Of a stretch of 35,482 nt of DNA, positions 1 through 8,178 are shown in pieces. The DNA is from Actinomycetes bacterium (GTDB lineage Bacteria; Actinomycetota; Actinomycetes; Actinomycetales; Actinomycetaceae), in the NCBI GenBank assembly GCA_023389315.1, contig JAEWEQ010000084.1:1-35482 (forward strand). The letters run 5' to 3'. Position 1 is the first letter of the stretch; each line of letters begins with the position of its first letter. The translations under genes were made by a program, and so were the position numbers. The notes below the pieces were generated by a model, which was not told where the DNA came from, did not search any database, and worked only from the letters and a program-made list of their open reading frames with translations.

Positions 1-1093
1 GCGCGGCCAACAGCACCGCCCCCATGGGGACGGCACTGGCTTCCGGTAGCAGCGCCGCTTCCAAAGGCACCACGCCACGCAAGCCCGGGAGCATATTGCG
101 ATCAACCGCATCTTTGAGGACCTGCAAAAGCTGGGGGATCTGCTGCACTAAAGTCCACGCCACGATAATGGCACCGGGGTCGGTGAGCAACGCTGACTGC
201 GCAATCACCTGCCCCACTGTCTCCACCGCTTCGATCATCAGCTGGCGCGCCTGCGCGGACCCGTCCTCCCACGCCTGGACCACGCCGTACTCGCCGGTCA
301 CCCCCAAACGGCGGGACAGTGCCGGGACCGAACACACGGTCTCCAGGCAACCGCGTTTACCGCAAAAGCACTTCTCCCCGCCTGACTCCACCGTCATGTG
401 CCCGATCTCGCCCGCCAAGGAATGTGCCCCCGACACCAGGCGACCGTCCGCGATCTGCGCCGCGCCCACACCGTCGGAAACCCGGAAATAGAAACAGTTT
501 TCCAAACCCGGGCGACTGTGGGTTTCTGCGACCGCCGCGGCCCGCATGGTGCCTTCCACCACCACCGGCAACCGCAGCAGGCGGCTGATGGCAGCCTTCG
601 CTTGCTGCGCTGCGCGGGCAGCGGACGCAGTGGGAGAGATCAAATCCGTGTTCGGCAACAACCCTGACACTGCAAGGCCTGCGCCCTGCAAGTAGGAAAG
701 ATCCAAGGTCGGTGCCTCGGTGCGGGCCAGCTGCAAGATTTCCTCCACCCGCTGGGCGCTATTAACTTGGTAGTGGTCGGAAATCTGCACGCTCACCAGC
801 GGCTGATAGGTGGCGTCGGTCGCCATCAGGTAGGAGCGGCGAGTTTGCAGCGCAATGCCAACATATTGAGGGGTGTTCGGGCGCAGCCGCAGCACTTCCG
901 CCGGGCGTCCGCGCCCCGCCGTGGGTAGGGTTTGCGAAACCACCACCGACCCGGCAGCGAGCATCTCATTGACGATCACCGACAAAATGGGACGAGGAAT
1001 GCCGGTGAGTTTAACAATCTCCCCACGCGTCAGACCGCCGTGGGCCTTGAGGCACTCGGTCACGGCGTCACGTTTGTCAGCTGCGGTGGACAT
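1..1093 (-). CDS. ROK-family transcriptional repressor (3' end cut by window edge)
   Basis: The reading frame is open from an ATG at 1093 to the window edge, so the C-terminus is missing. Residues 1-60 form a winged-helix DNA-binding region (MSTAADKRDAVTECLKAHGG, then a helix-turn-helix around TRGEIVKLTGIPRPILS). A ROK sugar-kinase-like domain follows. It includes GEIGHM and the ROK zinc motif C-x-C-G-x-x-G-C-x-E (seen as CFCGKRGCLE). The combination of HTH plus ROK fold is typical of NagC/XylR-type repressors that sense a sugar or sugar phosphate. The gene is divergent from the ABC importer that starts at 1391, so it could control it, but the importer family does not usually carry sugars. 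The ligand cannot be told from sequence. The family call is firm; the regulatory target is inference. Confidence 0.9.
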   Translation of the reverse strand, partial: MSTAADKRDAVTECLKAHGGLTRGEIVKLTGIPRPILSVIVNEMLAAGSVVVSQTLPTAGRGRPAEVLRLRPNTPQYVGIALQTRRSYLMATDATYQPLVSVQISDHYQVNSAQRVEEILQLARTEAPTLDLSYLQGAGLAVSGLLPNTDLISPTASAARAAQQAKAAISRLLRLPVVVEGTMRAAAVAETHSRPGLENCFYFRVSDGVGAAQIADGRLVSGAHSLAGEIGHMTVESGGEKCFCGKRGCLETVCSVPALSRRLGVTGEYGVVQAWEDGSAQARQLMIEAVETVGQVIAQSALLTDPGAIIVAWTLVQQIPQLLQVLKDAVDRNMLPGLRGVVPLEAALLPEASAVPMGAVLLAA

Positions 1094-1390
1094 ACCGCCA
1101 GTCTAAGTCCTCACCCTTCCCGGAGCGCGAGGTGCCCACTTTTTCGCGAGGACGGGAACGTCCTCGGAAAATCAAGCCACCTTTTTGTAAAGAATCAAAT
1201 ACAGAAATGTCAACCAAGCCCTTGAAAGCCCGCCACAATGCGACCGTTATGAAAGTGCAACCAGGTATTAGCACGCATTTCTGTCACACCTGCATAACAG
1301 AATATTTTCCCGCTATTTTTAAGGTATGCGACTCGCCCGAAGGAGCAGTGAGCCGCCAAATTCACGGATAAGGACGAAGGAGACCTCCAC
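1094..1390. promoter_or_regulatory. Divergent intergenic region, ROK repressor / ABC importer
   Basis: This AT-richer stretch between divergent genes must hold both promoters. I see a perfect 8-bp inverted repeat at 1147-1166 (listed separately), a T-run at 1182-1186, and an AT-rich patch around 1299-1323. A GAAGGAG ribosome-binding site lies about 8 bases before the importer ATG at 1391. I could not place a convincing -35/-10 pair or a recognisable riboswitch. Confidence 0.5.
1147..1166. repeat. Inverted pair of the CGAGGACG octamer (8-bp stem, 4-base loop)
   Basis: CGAGGACG (1147-1154), loop GGAA, then CGTCCTCG (1159-1166): a perfect 20-base hairpin in non-coding DNA, 54 bases upstream of the ROK repressor start. 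Both arms are copies of the octamer that is dispersed through the window. No T-tract follows on either strand, so it is not a typical intrinsic terminator. It could be a paired uptake-type signal or an operator. Confidence 0.85.
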
Positions 1391-2209
1391 ATGAGTGTGG
1401 CCGTCGAGACCAAAGACTCGCGTACCGCCGCACCGAAAACCGCTGAAGAAAAGGAAGCTCAAAGAAAACGCATCCTCTTGATCGCGTTGAATATCGCTTC
1501 TGTGATCGGCGGTATCGGTATTTGGTGGATACTTTCAGAATCAGGCTTCCGCCTACCCAACCCCGCCGAGGTAGTCGAGAAATTCATCGCCATGCTCACC
1601 AGCGGGCTGTGGCTCAAAGACACCGGCATTTCCCTAGCCCGCGTACTCACCGGCTTCACCCTGGGCACCGCCCTCGCCATCCCGGTGGGCTTCCTCATGG
1701 GCTGGTACACGGTAGCGCGCGGCCTGTTCGAACCCTGGATCCAGTTCTTCCGTACCGTCCCCCCGCTGGCCATCATCCCGCTGGCGATCGTGCTAATGGG
1801 TATTGGGGAACAGCCCAAGATCTTCGTTATCTTCCTAGCTGCCTTCCTGTCCTGTGTGATCTCCACCTTCCAAGGTGTCATCTCCGTGGATAAGACCCTG
1901 ATCAACGCCGCCCGCGTCCTGGGCGCCGGCGACGGACGCATCTTCGCTAAAGTCGTGGTCCCCGCCTCCACCCCCTTCATCTTGGTAGGTATGCGCGTGG
2001 GGCTGGGTTCGGCGTGGGCCACCGTGGTTGCCGCCGAACTTATCGCCGCTCAAGGTGGTTTGGGCTACCGCATGCAGAACGCGCAGATTTACTACGATAT
2101 GCCCACCATTTTCGTGGCCCTGATAACCATTGGCGTATTCGGCCTCATCATGGATCGCATCTTGCTGTACACCGAGAAGAAACTCACCGGTTGGCAGGAG
2201 AGGATGTAA
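1391..2209 (+). CDS. ABC importer permease, SsuC/TauC/NrtB-like
   Basis: This 272-residue inner-membrane protein has about six hydrophobic segments. It carries the binding-protein-dependent transport motif (INAARVLGAGDGRIFAKVVV, about residues 168-190) that docks on the ATPase. A short charged N-terminus precedes the first membrane segment (about 28-48). Sequence style and length fit the taurine/aliphatic sulfonate/nitrate permease family. The start is supported by GAAGGAG eight bases upstream. It is the first gene of a three-gene operon, with the ATPase ATG three bases after its stop and the binding protein third. Substrate is not determined: sulfonates, taurine, nitrate and pyrimidine precursors all use this family. 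No sulfonate monooxygenase or nitrate reductase gene lies nearby to decide. Confidence 0.9.
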   Translation: MSVAVETKDSRTAAPKTAEEKEAQRKRILLIALNIASVIGGIGIWWILSESGFRLPNPAEVVEKFIAMLTSGLWLKDTGISLARVLTGFTLGTALAIPVGFLMGWYTVARGLFEPWIQFFRTVPPLAIIPLAIVLMGIGEQPKIFVIFLAAFLSCVISTFQGVISVDKTLINAARVLGAGDGRIFAKVVVPASTPFILVGMRVGLGSAWATVVAAELIAAQGGLGYRMQNAQIYYDMPTIFVALITIGVFGLIMDRILLYTEKKLTGWQERM

Positions 2210-2212
2210 CAA

Positions 2213-3037
2213 ATGGCTACCGCTAAACCAAAAATCGCCATCACCAACGTCAGCCGCGTCTACGACCTGGGTAAGGAAAAGTTCTACGCCCTCAAAGACG
2301 TCTCCCTGCAGATGGGTGAAGCTGAGTTCGTCACCGTCGTCGGCCCCTCCGGCTGCGGTAAATCCACCATGATGAACCTGCTGGCCGGTCTGGACCGCCC
2401 CACCCTGGGCACCGCCGAGGTTGACGGCAAGATCGTGGATGGTCCCTCACCCGACCGCGGCGTCATCTTCCAGCAATACGCGCTCTTCCCCTGGCTCACC
2501 GTGCGCCAGAACGTGGAGTTCGGGCTGAAGTCCAATAAGGAAATCTCCAAGGCGGAGCGGCGTGAAATCGCCGAGCACTTCATCAACATGGTAGGGCTGA
2601 CGCAGTTCGCTGACTCCCTTCCCAAAACCCTCTCCGGTGGTATGAAGCAGCGCTGCGCGATTGCCCGCGCCTACGCAGTGAATCCCTCCATCTTGCTGAT
2701 GGACGAACCCTTCGGCGCCCTGGACGCCCTCACCCGCGTGCAACTGCAGTCGCAACTGCTGGACGCCTGGAGCCAAGACAAACGCACCGTCATGTTCATC
2801 ACCCACGATGTGGACGAGGCCGTGTTCCTGGCGAACCGCGTGGTGATCATGGCGGCCCGCCCCGGACGTATCTACGACATCGTCCCCATTGACCTGCCGT
2901 ACCCGCGCGATGACGACATGCGTCTATCGCCGGAGTTCGCGCAGCTACGCAACCGCATCTGGCAGGGCGTCTACCACCAAGACCCCAACCACACCTACAC
3001 CGGCCCCATTGGCCCACTACCGAGCGAAAACCTGTAA
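2213..3037 (+). CDS. ABC importer ATP-binding protein, SsuB/TauB-like
   Basis: This 274-residue cytoplasmic ATPase powers the importer. In order it shows Walker A GPSGCGKST (about 44-52), a Q-loop around QQYALFPW, the signature LSGGMKQR (about 141-148), Walker B ILLMDEPFGALD (about 160-171) and the switch histidine in FITHDVDEA. All catalytic residues are present. The gene starts three bases after the permease stop and has a GAGAGGA ribosome-binding site inside the permease end, consistent with translational coupling. The length is normal for the family. Family assignment is firm and substrate is open. Confidence 0.93.
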   Translation: MATAKPKIAITNVSRVYDLGKEKFYALKDVSLQMGEAEFVTVVGPSGCGKSTMMNLLAGLDRPTLGTAEVDGKIVDGPSPDRGVIFQQYALFPWLTVRQNVEFGLKSNKEISKAERREIAEHFINMVGLTQFADSLPKTLSGGMKQRCAIARAYAVNPSILLMDEPFGALDALTRVQLQSQLLDAWSQDKRTVMFITHDVDEAVFLANRVVIMAARPGRIYDIVPIDLPYPRDDDMRLSPEFAQLRNRIWQGVYHQDPNHTYTGPIGPLPSENL

Positions 3038-3078
3038 ACCCGACCAACCGTCCTCACCAAAACATAAGGAGACACACC

Positions 3079-4119
3079 ATGAGGAAGACCCTCCGGCACA
3101 TGACCGCCGCGGTCGCAGTTGGCGCCCTCGCCCTGGCGATGGGAGCCTGCTCATCCGACAAGCCTGCCGCTGAAGGCAACTCCGGCGCCACTGACGGTGC
3201 CAGCGCTCCCGTTGAAGTAATGGAAGTCAAGTTCGGCTACATCCCCGACCTCAACGGCACCTCCCTGCTGGCCATCGCCGAAGGCGAAGGGCTGTGGGAA
3301 AAGCACGGTCTGAAGGCCAACCTGCAGACCTTCACCAACGGCCCGCTGCAGATCCAAGCGATGGGCACCGAAGACATCGACTACGGCTACATCGGGAACG
3401 GCGCTTTCTGGCTGCCGGCCTCCGGTAAAGCCGACATGGCGTGCCTGCTGGCCACCTCTCAGGCTGACCGCCTGATCGCCCAGCCTGGCATCAAGTCCAT
3501 TGCTGACCTCAAGGGCAAGAAGGTTGGGGTTCCCGAAGGCACCTCCGGTGACACCATCTTGACGCTGGCGTTGGAAAAGAACGGCATGACCGTTGACGAC
3601 ATTAACCGCGTCCCCATGGACCCGGCCACCGTAGTGTCGGCTTTCTCCGCTGGCCAGATTGATGCCGCCGGCATTTGGTACCCGCTGGTGGGCACCATCA
3701 AGGAGCAGGTACCGGATCTGGAAGAGATCGCCCAGGACTCCGACTTCGAAGACACCATGGCTTTCCCCTCGGCAATCGTGATGCGCAAGGGCCTGGCGGA
3801 AAAGGATGCGGAACTGGCCAAGCGCGTACAGAAGGTGCTCTACGAAGCGCTGAACTACCGCGCTGAGAACCCGGATAAGACCCTGGAACTGGTAGCGAAG
3901 ATGTCGCAGCAGAAGGTGGAAGACCTCAAGGGCGAAGCCGAGCACATCAAGGTACTGTCCGCCGAAGACCAGATCAAACTGTGGGACGACGGCACCATTA
4001 AGAAGTGGTTGGAGAACATGAACAAGTTCTTCGTCAAGGGTGGCAAGGTTCAAGAAAGTGAAGTCCTCTCCCCCGACGAATACTTCAAGGCTGACCTGCT
4101 GAAGGAAGCAGCGAAGTAA
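3079..4119 (+). CDS. ABC importer substrate-binding lipoprotein, SsuA/TauA/NMT1-like
   Basis: This 346-residue secreted lipoprotein captures the substrate outside the membrane. The N-terminus is a lipoprotein signal with lipobox LAMGAC and the lipidated cysteine at residue 24, followed by a Ser/Ala/Gly-rich linker. The mature part starts with VKFGYIPDLNGTSLLAIAEG, as in the NMT1/SsuA periplasmic fold. It continues with the family segments GYIGNGAFWLPA, DLKGKKVGVPEGTSGDT and AGQIDAAGIWYP. The C-terminal third is helical and charged. The ribosome-binding site AAGGAG lies just upstream. It closes the importer operon and is followed by a strong terminator. The ligand-contact residues cannot be assigned to one substrate by eye. 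Confidence 0.9.
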   Translation: MRKTLRHMTAAVAVGALALAMGACSSDKPAAEGNSGATDGASAPVEVMEVKFGYIPDLNGTSLLAIAEGEGLWEKHGLKANLQTFTNGPLQIQAMGTEDIDYGYIGNGAFWLPASGKADMACLLATSQADRLIAQPGIKSIADLKGKKVGVPEGTSGDTILTLALEKNGMTVDDINRVPMDPATVVSAFSAGQIDAAGIWYPLVGTIKEQVPDLEEIAQDSDFEDTMAFPSAIVMRKGLAEKDAELAKRVQKVLYEALNYRAENPDKTLELVAKMSQQKVEDLKGEAEHIKVLSAEDQIKLWDDGTIKKWLENMNKFFVKGGKVQESEVLSPDEYFKADLLKEAAK

Positions 4120-4166
4120 AGACCACACAGTGCGGGTAGTGCGCCCCTCCGATTAGCGCACTTCCC

Positions 4167-4217
4167 AACTGCGGGGCACTCCCTCGATTCTGGGCGAGGG
4201 CGTGCCCCGCAGTTTTC
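4167..4217 (+). terminator. Intrinsic terminator after the ABC importer operon
   Basis: Arms AACTGCGGGGCAC (4167-4179) and GTGCCCCGCAGTT (4202-4214) pair perfectly. An inner CCCTCG/CGAGGG helix extends the stem, and four T follow from 4213. It stands 48 bases after the lipoprotein stop. Confidence 0.9.
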
Positions 4218-4379
4218 GTCTCACCCCCGTCCCCCGGGCGGGCAGGTTATGAGCCCTCATTCGCAGTTTTTTGTCTCACCCACCGCATCGCACTAGACCT
4301 AGAGCCCACTTTCGCGCTACCGTGGAATTCCGATCGGGCGCAACCGCGCCGCGACTGACTCGCAAAGATCGGAACACCC

Positions 4380-5789
4380 ATGAGCACCCCACCTAGTGGC
4401 TCCCCTAAGTCCTCATCTGCGCGCCCTGGCATTGCCGGGGCTTTTTCCTGGCAACTGCACGGAGACGGCACCTCCATCCCCCCGGGTGAAGTAGTCCTCC
4501 CCCACGAGCGCCTCTCTTGGCCCCGCACCATGGGGATCGGCGCCCAGCACGTGGTCGCCATGTTCGGCGCCACCTTCCTGGTACCCCTCCTCACCGGGTT
4601 CCCGCCCAACACCACGTTGTTCTTCACCGCCATCGGCACCATCTTGTTCATCCTGATAACCGCTGGACGGCTGCCTTCCTACCTGGGTTCTTCCTTCGCC
4701 CTGATCGCCCCGATCACCGCGGTCTCGGCCAGCCTGGGCCAGGACTACGCCCTCGGCGGCGTGATCGCCACCGGCGCCACCCTAGCTGGGGTGGGTGTGA
4801 TCGTGCACTTCGCCGGTGCCCGCTGGATCGACGTGGTAATGCCCCCAATCGTGACCGGCGCGATCGTCGCCCTAATCGGCTTCAACCTGGCTCCGGCCGC
4901 ATGGAACTGGGTGAAAGAAGGCCCAGTTACGGCAGTCATCACCATCGCTTCCATCCTGCTGATCACGGTGCTGTTCAAAGGCATTATTGGGCGCTTGTCC
5001 ATCCTCTTCGGGGTGCTCATCGGCTACGTCGCTGCTGCCATCCAAGGCGAGGTCGACTACTCCGCGATTGCCGCTGCCGACTGGGTGGGACTGCCCCAGT
5101 TCCACACCCCCGCTTTCTCCTTCACCACCTTGGGTCTATTCATCCCGGTGGTGCTGGTGCTGATAGCGGAGAACGTGGGCCACGTGAAGTCGGTGGCCGC
5201 CATGACCGGGCAGAACCTGGACGACATCACTGGGCGCGCGCTGTTCGCTGACGGTGTTTCCACCATGCTGGCCGGTTCAGGTGGTGGTTCCGGTACCACC
5301 ACTTACGCGGAGAACATCGGCGTTATGGCTGCCACCCGCGTGTACTCCACTGCCGCTTACGTGGTGGCTGCCGGTTTCGCCCTGGTGCTGTCCATGCTGC
5401 CGAAGTTCGGTGCCATCATCTCCACCATTCCCGCGGGCGTACTGGGTGGGGCCGCCACCGTGCTGTACGGCATGATCGGTATGCTGGGCGTGCGCATCTG
5501 GGTGCAGAACAAGGTGGACTTCGCCGACCCAGTGAACCTCAACACTGCGGCCGTAGCGATGATCGTAGCTATCGCCGACTACACCTGGTCCCCCGGTGGC
5601 ATGCAGTTCGGTGGCATTGCCCTGGGTTCGGCTTGCGCCATCGGTATCTACCACCTGATGCGTTGGATGTCTCGCCTGCGCGGCACCAACTTGGAGGCCG
5701 CTACCCCGGCTTCCGCGCCCGCCGGTGTGGATCTGGATTCAGCTGCCTACGCGCGTCGCCGTCGGCGCGCCAAGGAAACGAACTCCTAG
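4380..5789 (+). CDS. NCS2-family nucleobase permease (uracil/xanthine type)
   Basis: This 469-residue inner-membrane protein has about 12-14 hydrophobic segments between residues 45 and 425 and a basic C-terminal tail. The family hallmarks are MGIGAQHVVAMFGATFLVP near the N-terminus, SSFALIAPI, and the SGGGSGTTTYAENIGVMA segment (about 300-317), where NCS2 carriers keep the Q/E-x-P-type substrate and proton residues. The TTTYAENIG form is typical of the uracil (UraA/PyrP/RutG) branch rather than the xanthine branch, so proton-driven uracil uptake is the best guess. The gene is monocistronic between a terminator and a bidirectional terminator. No pyrimidine attenuator could be recognised in the 160-base leader. 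The ATG at 4380 has no strong ribosome-binding site, and a later start is possible. Confidence 0.88.
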   Translation: MSTPPSGSPKSSSARPGIAGAFSWQLHGDGTSIPPGEVVLPHERLSWPRTMGIGAQHVVAMFGATFLVPLLTGFPPNTTLFFTAIGTILFILITAGRLPSYLGSSFALIAPITAVSASLGQDYALGGVIATGATLAGVGVIVHFAGARWIDVVMPPIVTGAIVALIGFNLAPAAWNWVKEGPVTAVITIASILLITVLFKGIIGRLSILFGVLIGYVAAAIQGEVDYSAIAAADWVGLPQFHTPAFSFTTLGLFIPVVLVLIAENVGHVKSVAAMTGQNLDDITGRALFADGVSTMLAGSGGGSGTTTYAENIGVMAATRVYSTAAYVVAAGFALVLSMLPKFGAIISTIPAGVLGGAATVLYGMIGMLGVRIWVQNKVDFADPVNLNTAAVAMIVAIADYTWSPGGMQFGGIALGSACAIGIYHLMRWMSRLRGTNLEAATPASAPAGVDLDSAAYARRRRRAKETNS

Positions 5790-5823
5790 CCGCAGGAAGC
5801 GACTTCTAACGTCGCAAGCAAAA

Positions 5824-5858
5824 ACGTCCCCCGGGTTACCTACCAACCCGGGGGACGT
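5824..5858. terminator. Bidirectional terminator between convergent genes
   Basis: A perfect 14-bp stem (5824-5837 with 5845-5858) encloses a 7-base loop. It lies between the nucleobase permease (plus) and the LRV-like gene (minus). An A-run at 5820-5824 gives a T-tract on the minus strand. An octamer copy at 5856-5863 overlaps the right arm and ends exactly at the base before the minus-strand stop codon. Confidence 0.85.
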
Positions 5859-5863
5859 CCTCG

Positions 5864-7204
5864 TTATTTATTCCAGCTGAAAGCCTTCTCGGGGATCTCC
5901 CCGCGCGAACCTGCCTGCCAACCGGCACTGGAGATCGCCAGGGAGTTACCGGTGACCGTGTTCCAGCAGGTCACACCGCTGTAGCGAGACATGCAGGCGA
6001 CGTTCCCGAACGTGGCGGGCTTACCGTATTCCAAGGTCACCGTGGACCCTCCCGGCATGGTTTGCCCGCAAGCGGTGGCGGTGGTTTCAGTGCCAGCCTT
6101 GACCACCAGCGGGGAACCGGCGCAGCTTTGCCCCACTTTCCCGCTGCTTTCCTTTGCCATACAAAAGACATCGTCCTCGGTCAGGTTGCAGATCAAGTTC
6201 CCGGTCGGTGATATCACCAGTTGGGCTTCGATGGCCCCCGCGGGCGCGGGGTATTGCACTTGGGCGCTCGGCGTTGGGGTGGGGGTGGTAGTTGCGGTGG
6301 CTTCCTCAGTGGCAGTGGCCTGTTCCGTTTGTGATTCCGAGGACGTGGTGGCGGTTTCAGTGGTGGCGGCCGGGGGCGTGGGGGTCGCATCTACTCGGCC
6401 ACCGGGGCCGGAAACCAGGTAGTAGATCAGGCCCAGAAGGACGAGGGCGATCAACGCGAGGATCCCCAGGATCAACAGTTTCTTCTGTCCGGAGTTGTCT
6501 TCTTCGCGGGGTGTGGAGGCGGCTGTCGAGGCGGGAGGTTGGGCGGGGGGCTGGTAGGGCGGCTGGGTAGCTGGGGCGTAGGCAGCGGGTTGGGCTGCCC
6601 CGGGCGGCTGTGCGGCTGTGGCGTAAGACGCCGGCGGGGTGGCCGCCGGATAGACCGCCGTCGCCTCGGCGGCGGGCTGGACCTGCATAAAGTACGGTTC
6701 AGATTCCGTGGTCGGCGCCGAATAAGGCTGGGCAGCCGGATCGGTGACTTCCACTGCCGGATCTTCTGCGGCAGAAACTGCTGAGGGAGCGACGGGGATC
6801 TCGGCTTCTTCGGAGGTAACCGCGCCGGGGAGGGATTCGGTGGGATCGGCCTGGGAAAATTCTGCGACGGCGGGATCCTCGACGACGGGTTGGGCAGTGA
6901 CGGGTTCGTACGCCGAGGGTTGGGTGGGGGCCGGCTGTTCGTATGGGGGCTGCTGATAGGTTGGCTGCGGGTAGTAGGGGCCGTAGGTGGCGCGCTGGTA
7001 GAGCGCCTGATTGACGCTCGCATCTCCCAGCTGCCCCAACCAATCCAAAAGCCCTTGGTAAGTGGCGGGGTTGAGAGCTACCGCAGCCCGCAACCCGGGG
7101 TACTCAAAGGCGATGGTGCGTAAAGTCTCCAGGTCAGTATTCGGATCTGAAGCCATCGACGTAATGTCGGGGCGGGGCACATGCGCGTTGGGATCGGTAT
7201 TCAT
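5864..7204 (-). CDS. Membrane-anchored protein with N-terminal LRV-like region and extracellular cysteine domain
   Basis: The protein has 446 residues from the ATG at 7204. Its GGAAGGAA ribosome-binding site rules out the upstream TTG at 7219. Residues about 12-60 (SDPNTDLETLRTIAFEYPGL, then AAVALNPATY) resemble the leucine-rich-repeat-variant region found at the N-terminus of several Bifidobacterium and Actinomyces proteins. A long Pro/Ala/Gln/Tyr-rich linker (about 70-225) follows, then one membrane helix (about 241-264, LLILGILALIALVLLGLIYY) and a Thr/Pro-rich stalk. A C-terminal domain of about 125 residues has several cysteines spaced for disulfides and an NLICNLTEDDVFC segment. Topology is probably cytoplasmic N-terminus and external C-terminus. 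No enzyme motif is visible and the function is unknown. Confidence 0.8.
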   Translation of the reverse strand: MNTDPNAHVPRPDITSMASDPNTDLETLRTIAFEYPGLRAAVALNPATYQGLLDWLGQLGDASVNQALYQRATYGPYYPQPTYQQPPYEQPAPTQPSAYEPVTAQPVVEDPAVAEFSQADPTESLPGAVTSEEAEIPVAPSAVSAAEDPAVEVTDPAAQPYSAPTTESEPYFMQVQPAAEATAVYPAATPPASYATAAQPPGAAQPAAYAPATQPPYQPPAQPPASTAASTPREEDNSGQKKLLILGILALIALVLLGLIYYLVSGPGGRVDATPTPPAATTETATTSSESQTEQATATEEATATTTPTPTPSAQVQYPAPAGAIEAQLVISPTGNLICNLTEDDVFCMAKESSGKVGQSCAGSPLVVKAGTETTATACGQTMPGGSTVTLEYGKPATFGNVACMSRYSGVTCWNTVTGNSLAISSAGWQAGSRGEIPEKAFSWNK

Positions 7205-7293
7205 CGCAGTTCCTTCCAACCAAAGTGTTTACGCCTGCGTTTAAGCCATTATCCCATTATCTAAACCGCAATTTAACGGTATCTAACCGCCCA

Positions 7294-8178
7294 TTAACTA
7301 CGAACTTGAACCATTAAACCGTCAGTTTTACGCACCCGCTGGGCTCGTTGTGCGAAATCTTTCTCCCAACTCGGCAGATCAAAGTTCTGCCCCGATAGCG
7401 GCGAGCGCCCGCGAGCGCGCTGCAACACGAAATGCTGCACCCCGCGTGTGTGCAATGCTCGCGCGACCGCCTCCTCCACACCTGGGAATGTCGGATAGGT
7501 GGTCAGGCGCACCTCGTAATCGAAATGCGGGTGGTGAGCGGTATGAGCCAGCAGCAAGTCCAGGCTTTCCCAGGCACGCTCGCCGGCGTTTGGAACTCCC
7601 ACCACCTGCTGGTAGTCACCGGGCAGAGCTTTAATGTCCAGCCCCACCCAGTCCACCAGCTCGGCGTCCAGCAACTGGCCCAACCGCTTGGGGTAGGCAC
7701 CCCCGGTGTGCATGCCGACCGCGAAACCGAGGTCGCGCACCTGCTCCATGCAGGCAGCCAGGCAAGCCTGCCGGGTGGGTTCCCCGCCGGAGAACACCAC
7801 CGCGTCAAGCAGGCCACGGCGGCGCCGCAGGAAATCCGCCACTTCTTGCCATGGGACTCGCCCGGGGGTGCGCGGGTCCAAGATATCAGCGTTATGACAG
7901 TACACGCAGCGCCACGGGCACCCCTGGGCAAACAGCACCGCCGCTAACTTGCCGGGCCAGTCCACCGTGGAAAGGCGCGACCACCCGGCAATCGCGAACT
8001 CGACTGCAGCCCCCGGGGCGGGGCCGGTGGGCCCTGCTGGTACAGGGGAGCCAGGGGCCGGCGCCGTGGGGCCCAGAGTTACAGGGCAGCCACGGGCCGG
8101 CGCCGTGGGGCCCAGAGTTACAGGACAGCCAGAGGTCGGCCCCGCGGGTTCGGTCGGTGGCAGCGGCTGCCCGCTCAC
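7294..8178 (-). CDS. nrdG: Anaerobic ribonucleotide reductase activating enzyme (radical SAM)
   Basis: NrdG uses S-adenosylmethionine and a [4Fe-4S] cluster to generate the glycyl radical on NrdD. The cluster motif C-x3-C-x2-C is CPWRCVYC (about residues 87-94), preceded by the family segment STVDWPGKLAAVLF and followed by a FSGGEPT glycine-rich SAM site. The 294-residue length exceeds the usual size because about 58 residues of Pro/Gly/Ala repeats precede the conserved start. The GTG start at 8178 overlaps the nrdD stop (GTGA), so translation is coupled and the repetitive extension is probably made. No in-frame start was found immediately before the conserved region. Gene order nrdD-nrdG is the usual one. 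Confidence 0.92.
   Translation of the reverse strand: MSGQPLPPTEPAGPTSGCPVTLGPTAPARGCPVTLGPTAPAPGSPVPAGPTGPAPGAAVEFAIAGWSRLSTVDWPGKLAAVLFAQGCPWRCVYCHNADILDPRTPGRVPWQEVADFLRRRRGLLDAVVFSGGEPTRQACLAACMEQVRDLGFAVGMHTGGAYPKRLGQLLDAELVDWVGLDIKALPGDYQQVVGVPNAGERAWESLDLLLAHTAHHPHFDYEVRLTTYPTFPGVEEAVARALHTRGVQHFVLQRARGRSPLSGQNFDLPSWEKDFAQRAQRVRKTDGLMVQVRS
8011..8127 (-). repeat. Three tandem 39-bp units inside the nrdG N-terminus
   Basis: Residues 18-56 of NrdG are three copies of a 13-residue unit: CPVTLGPTAPARG, CPVTLGPTAPAPG and SPVPAGPTGPAPG. The first two are nearly identical in DNA and the third is diverged. Unit length is a multiple of three, so copy-number change keeps the frame. Confidence 0.88.

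Noticed and set aside
1094..1390. Thiamine or other riboswitch before the ABC importer
   Set aside because: The conserved TPP motifs and other recognisable riboswitch cores are absent.
4208..4282. Near-repeat CGCAGTTTT...GTCTCAC on both sides of the spacer before the permease
   Set aside because: Too short and only two copies; the first is part of the terminator tail.
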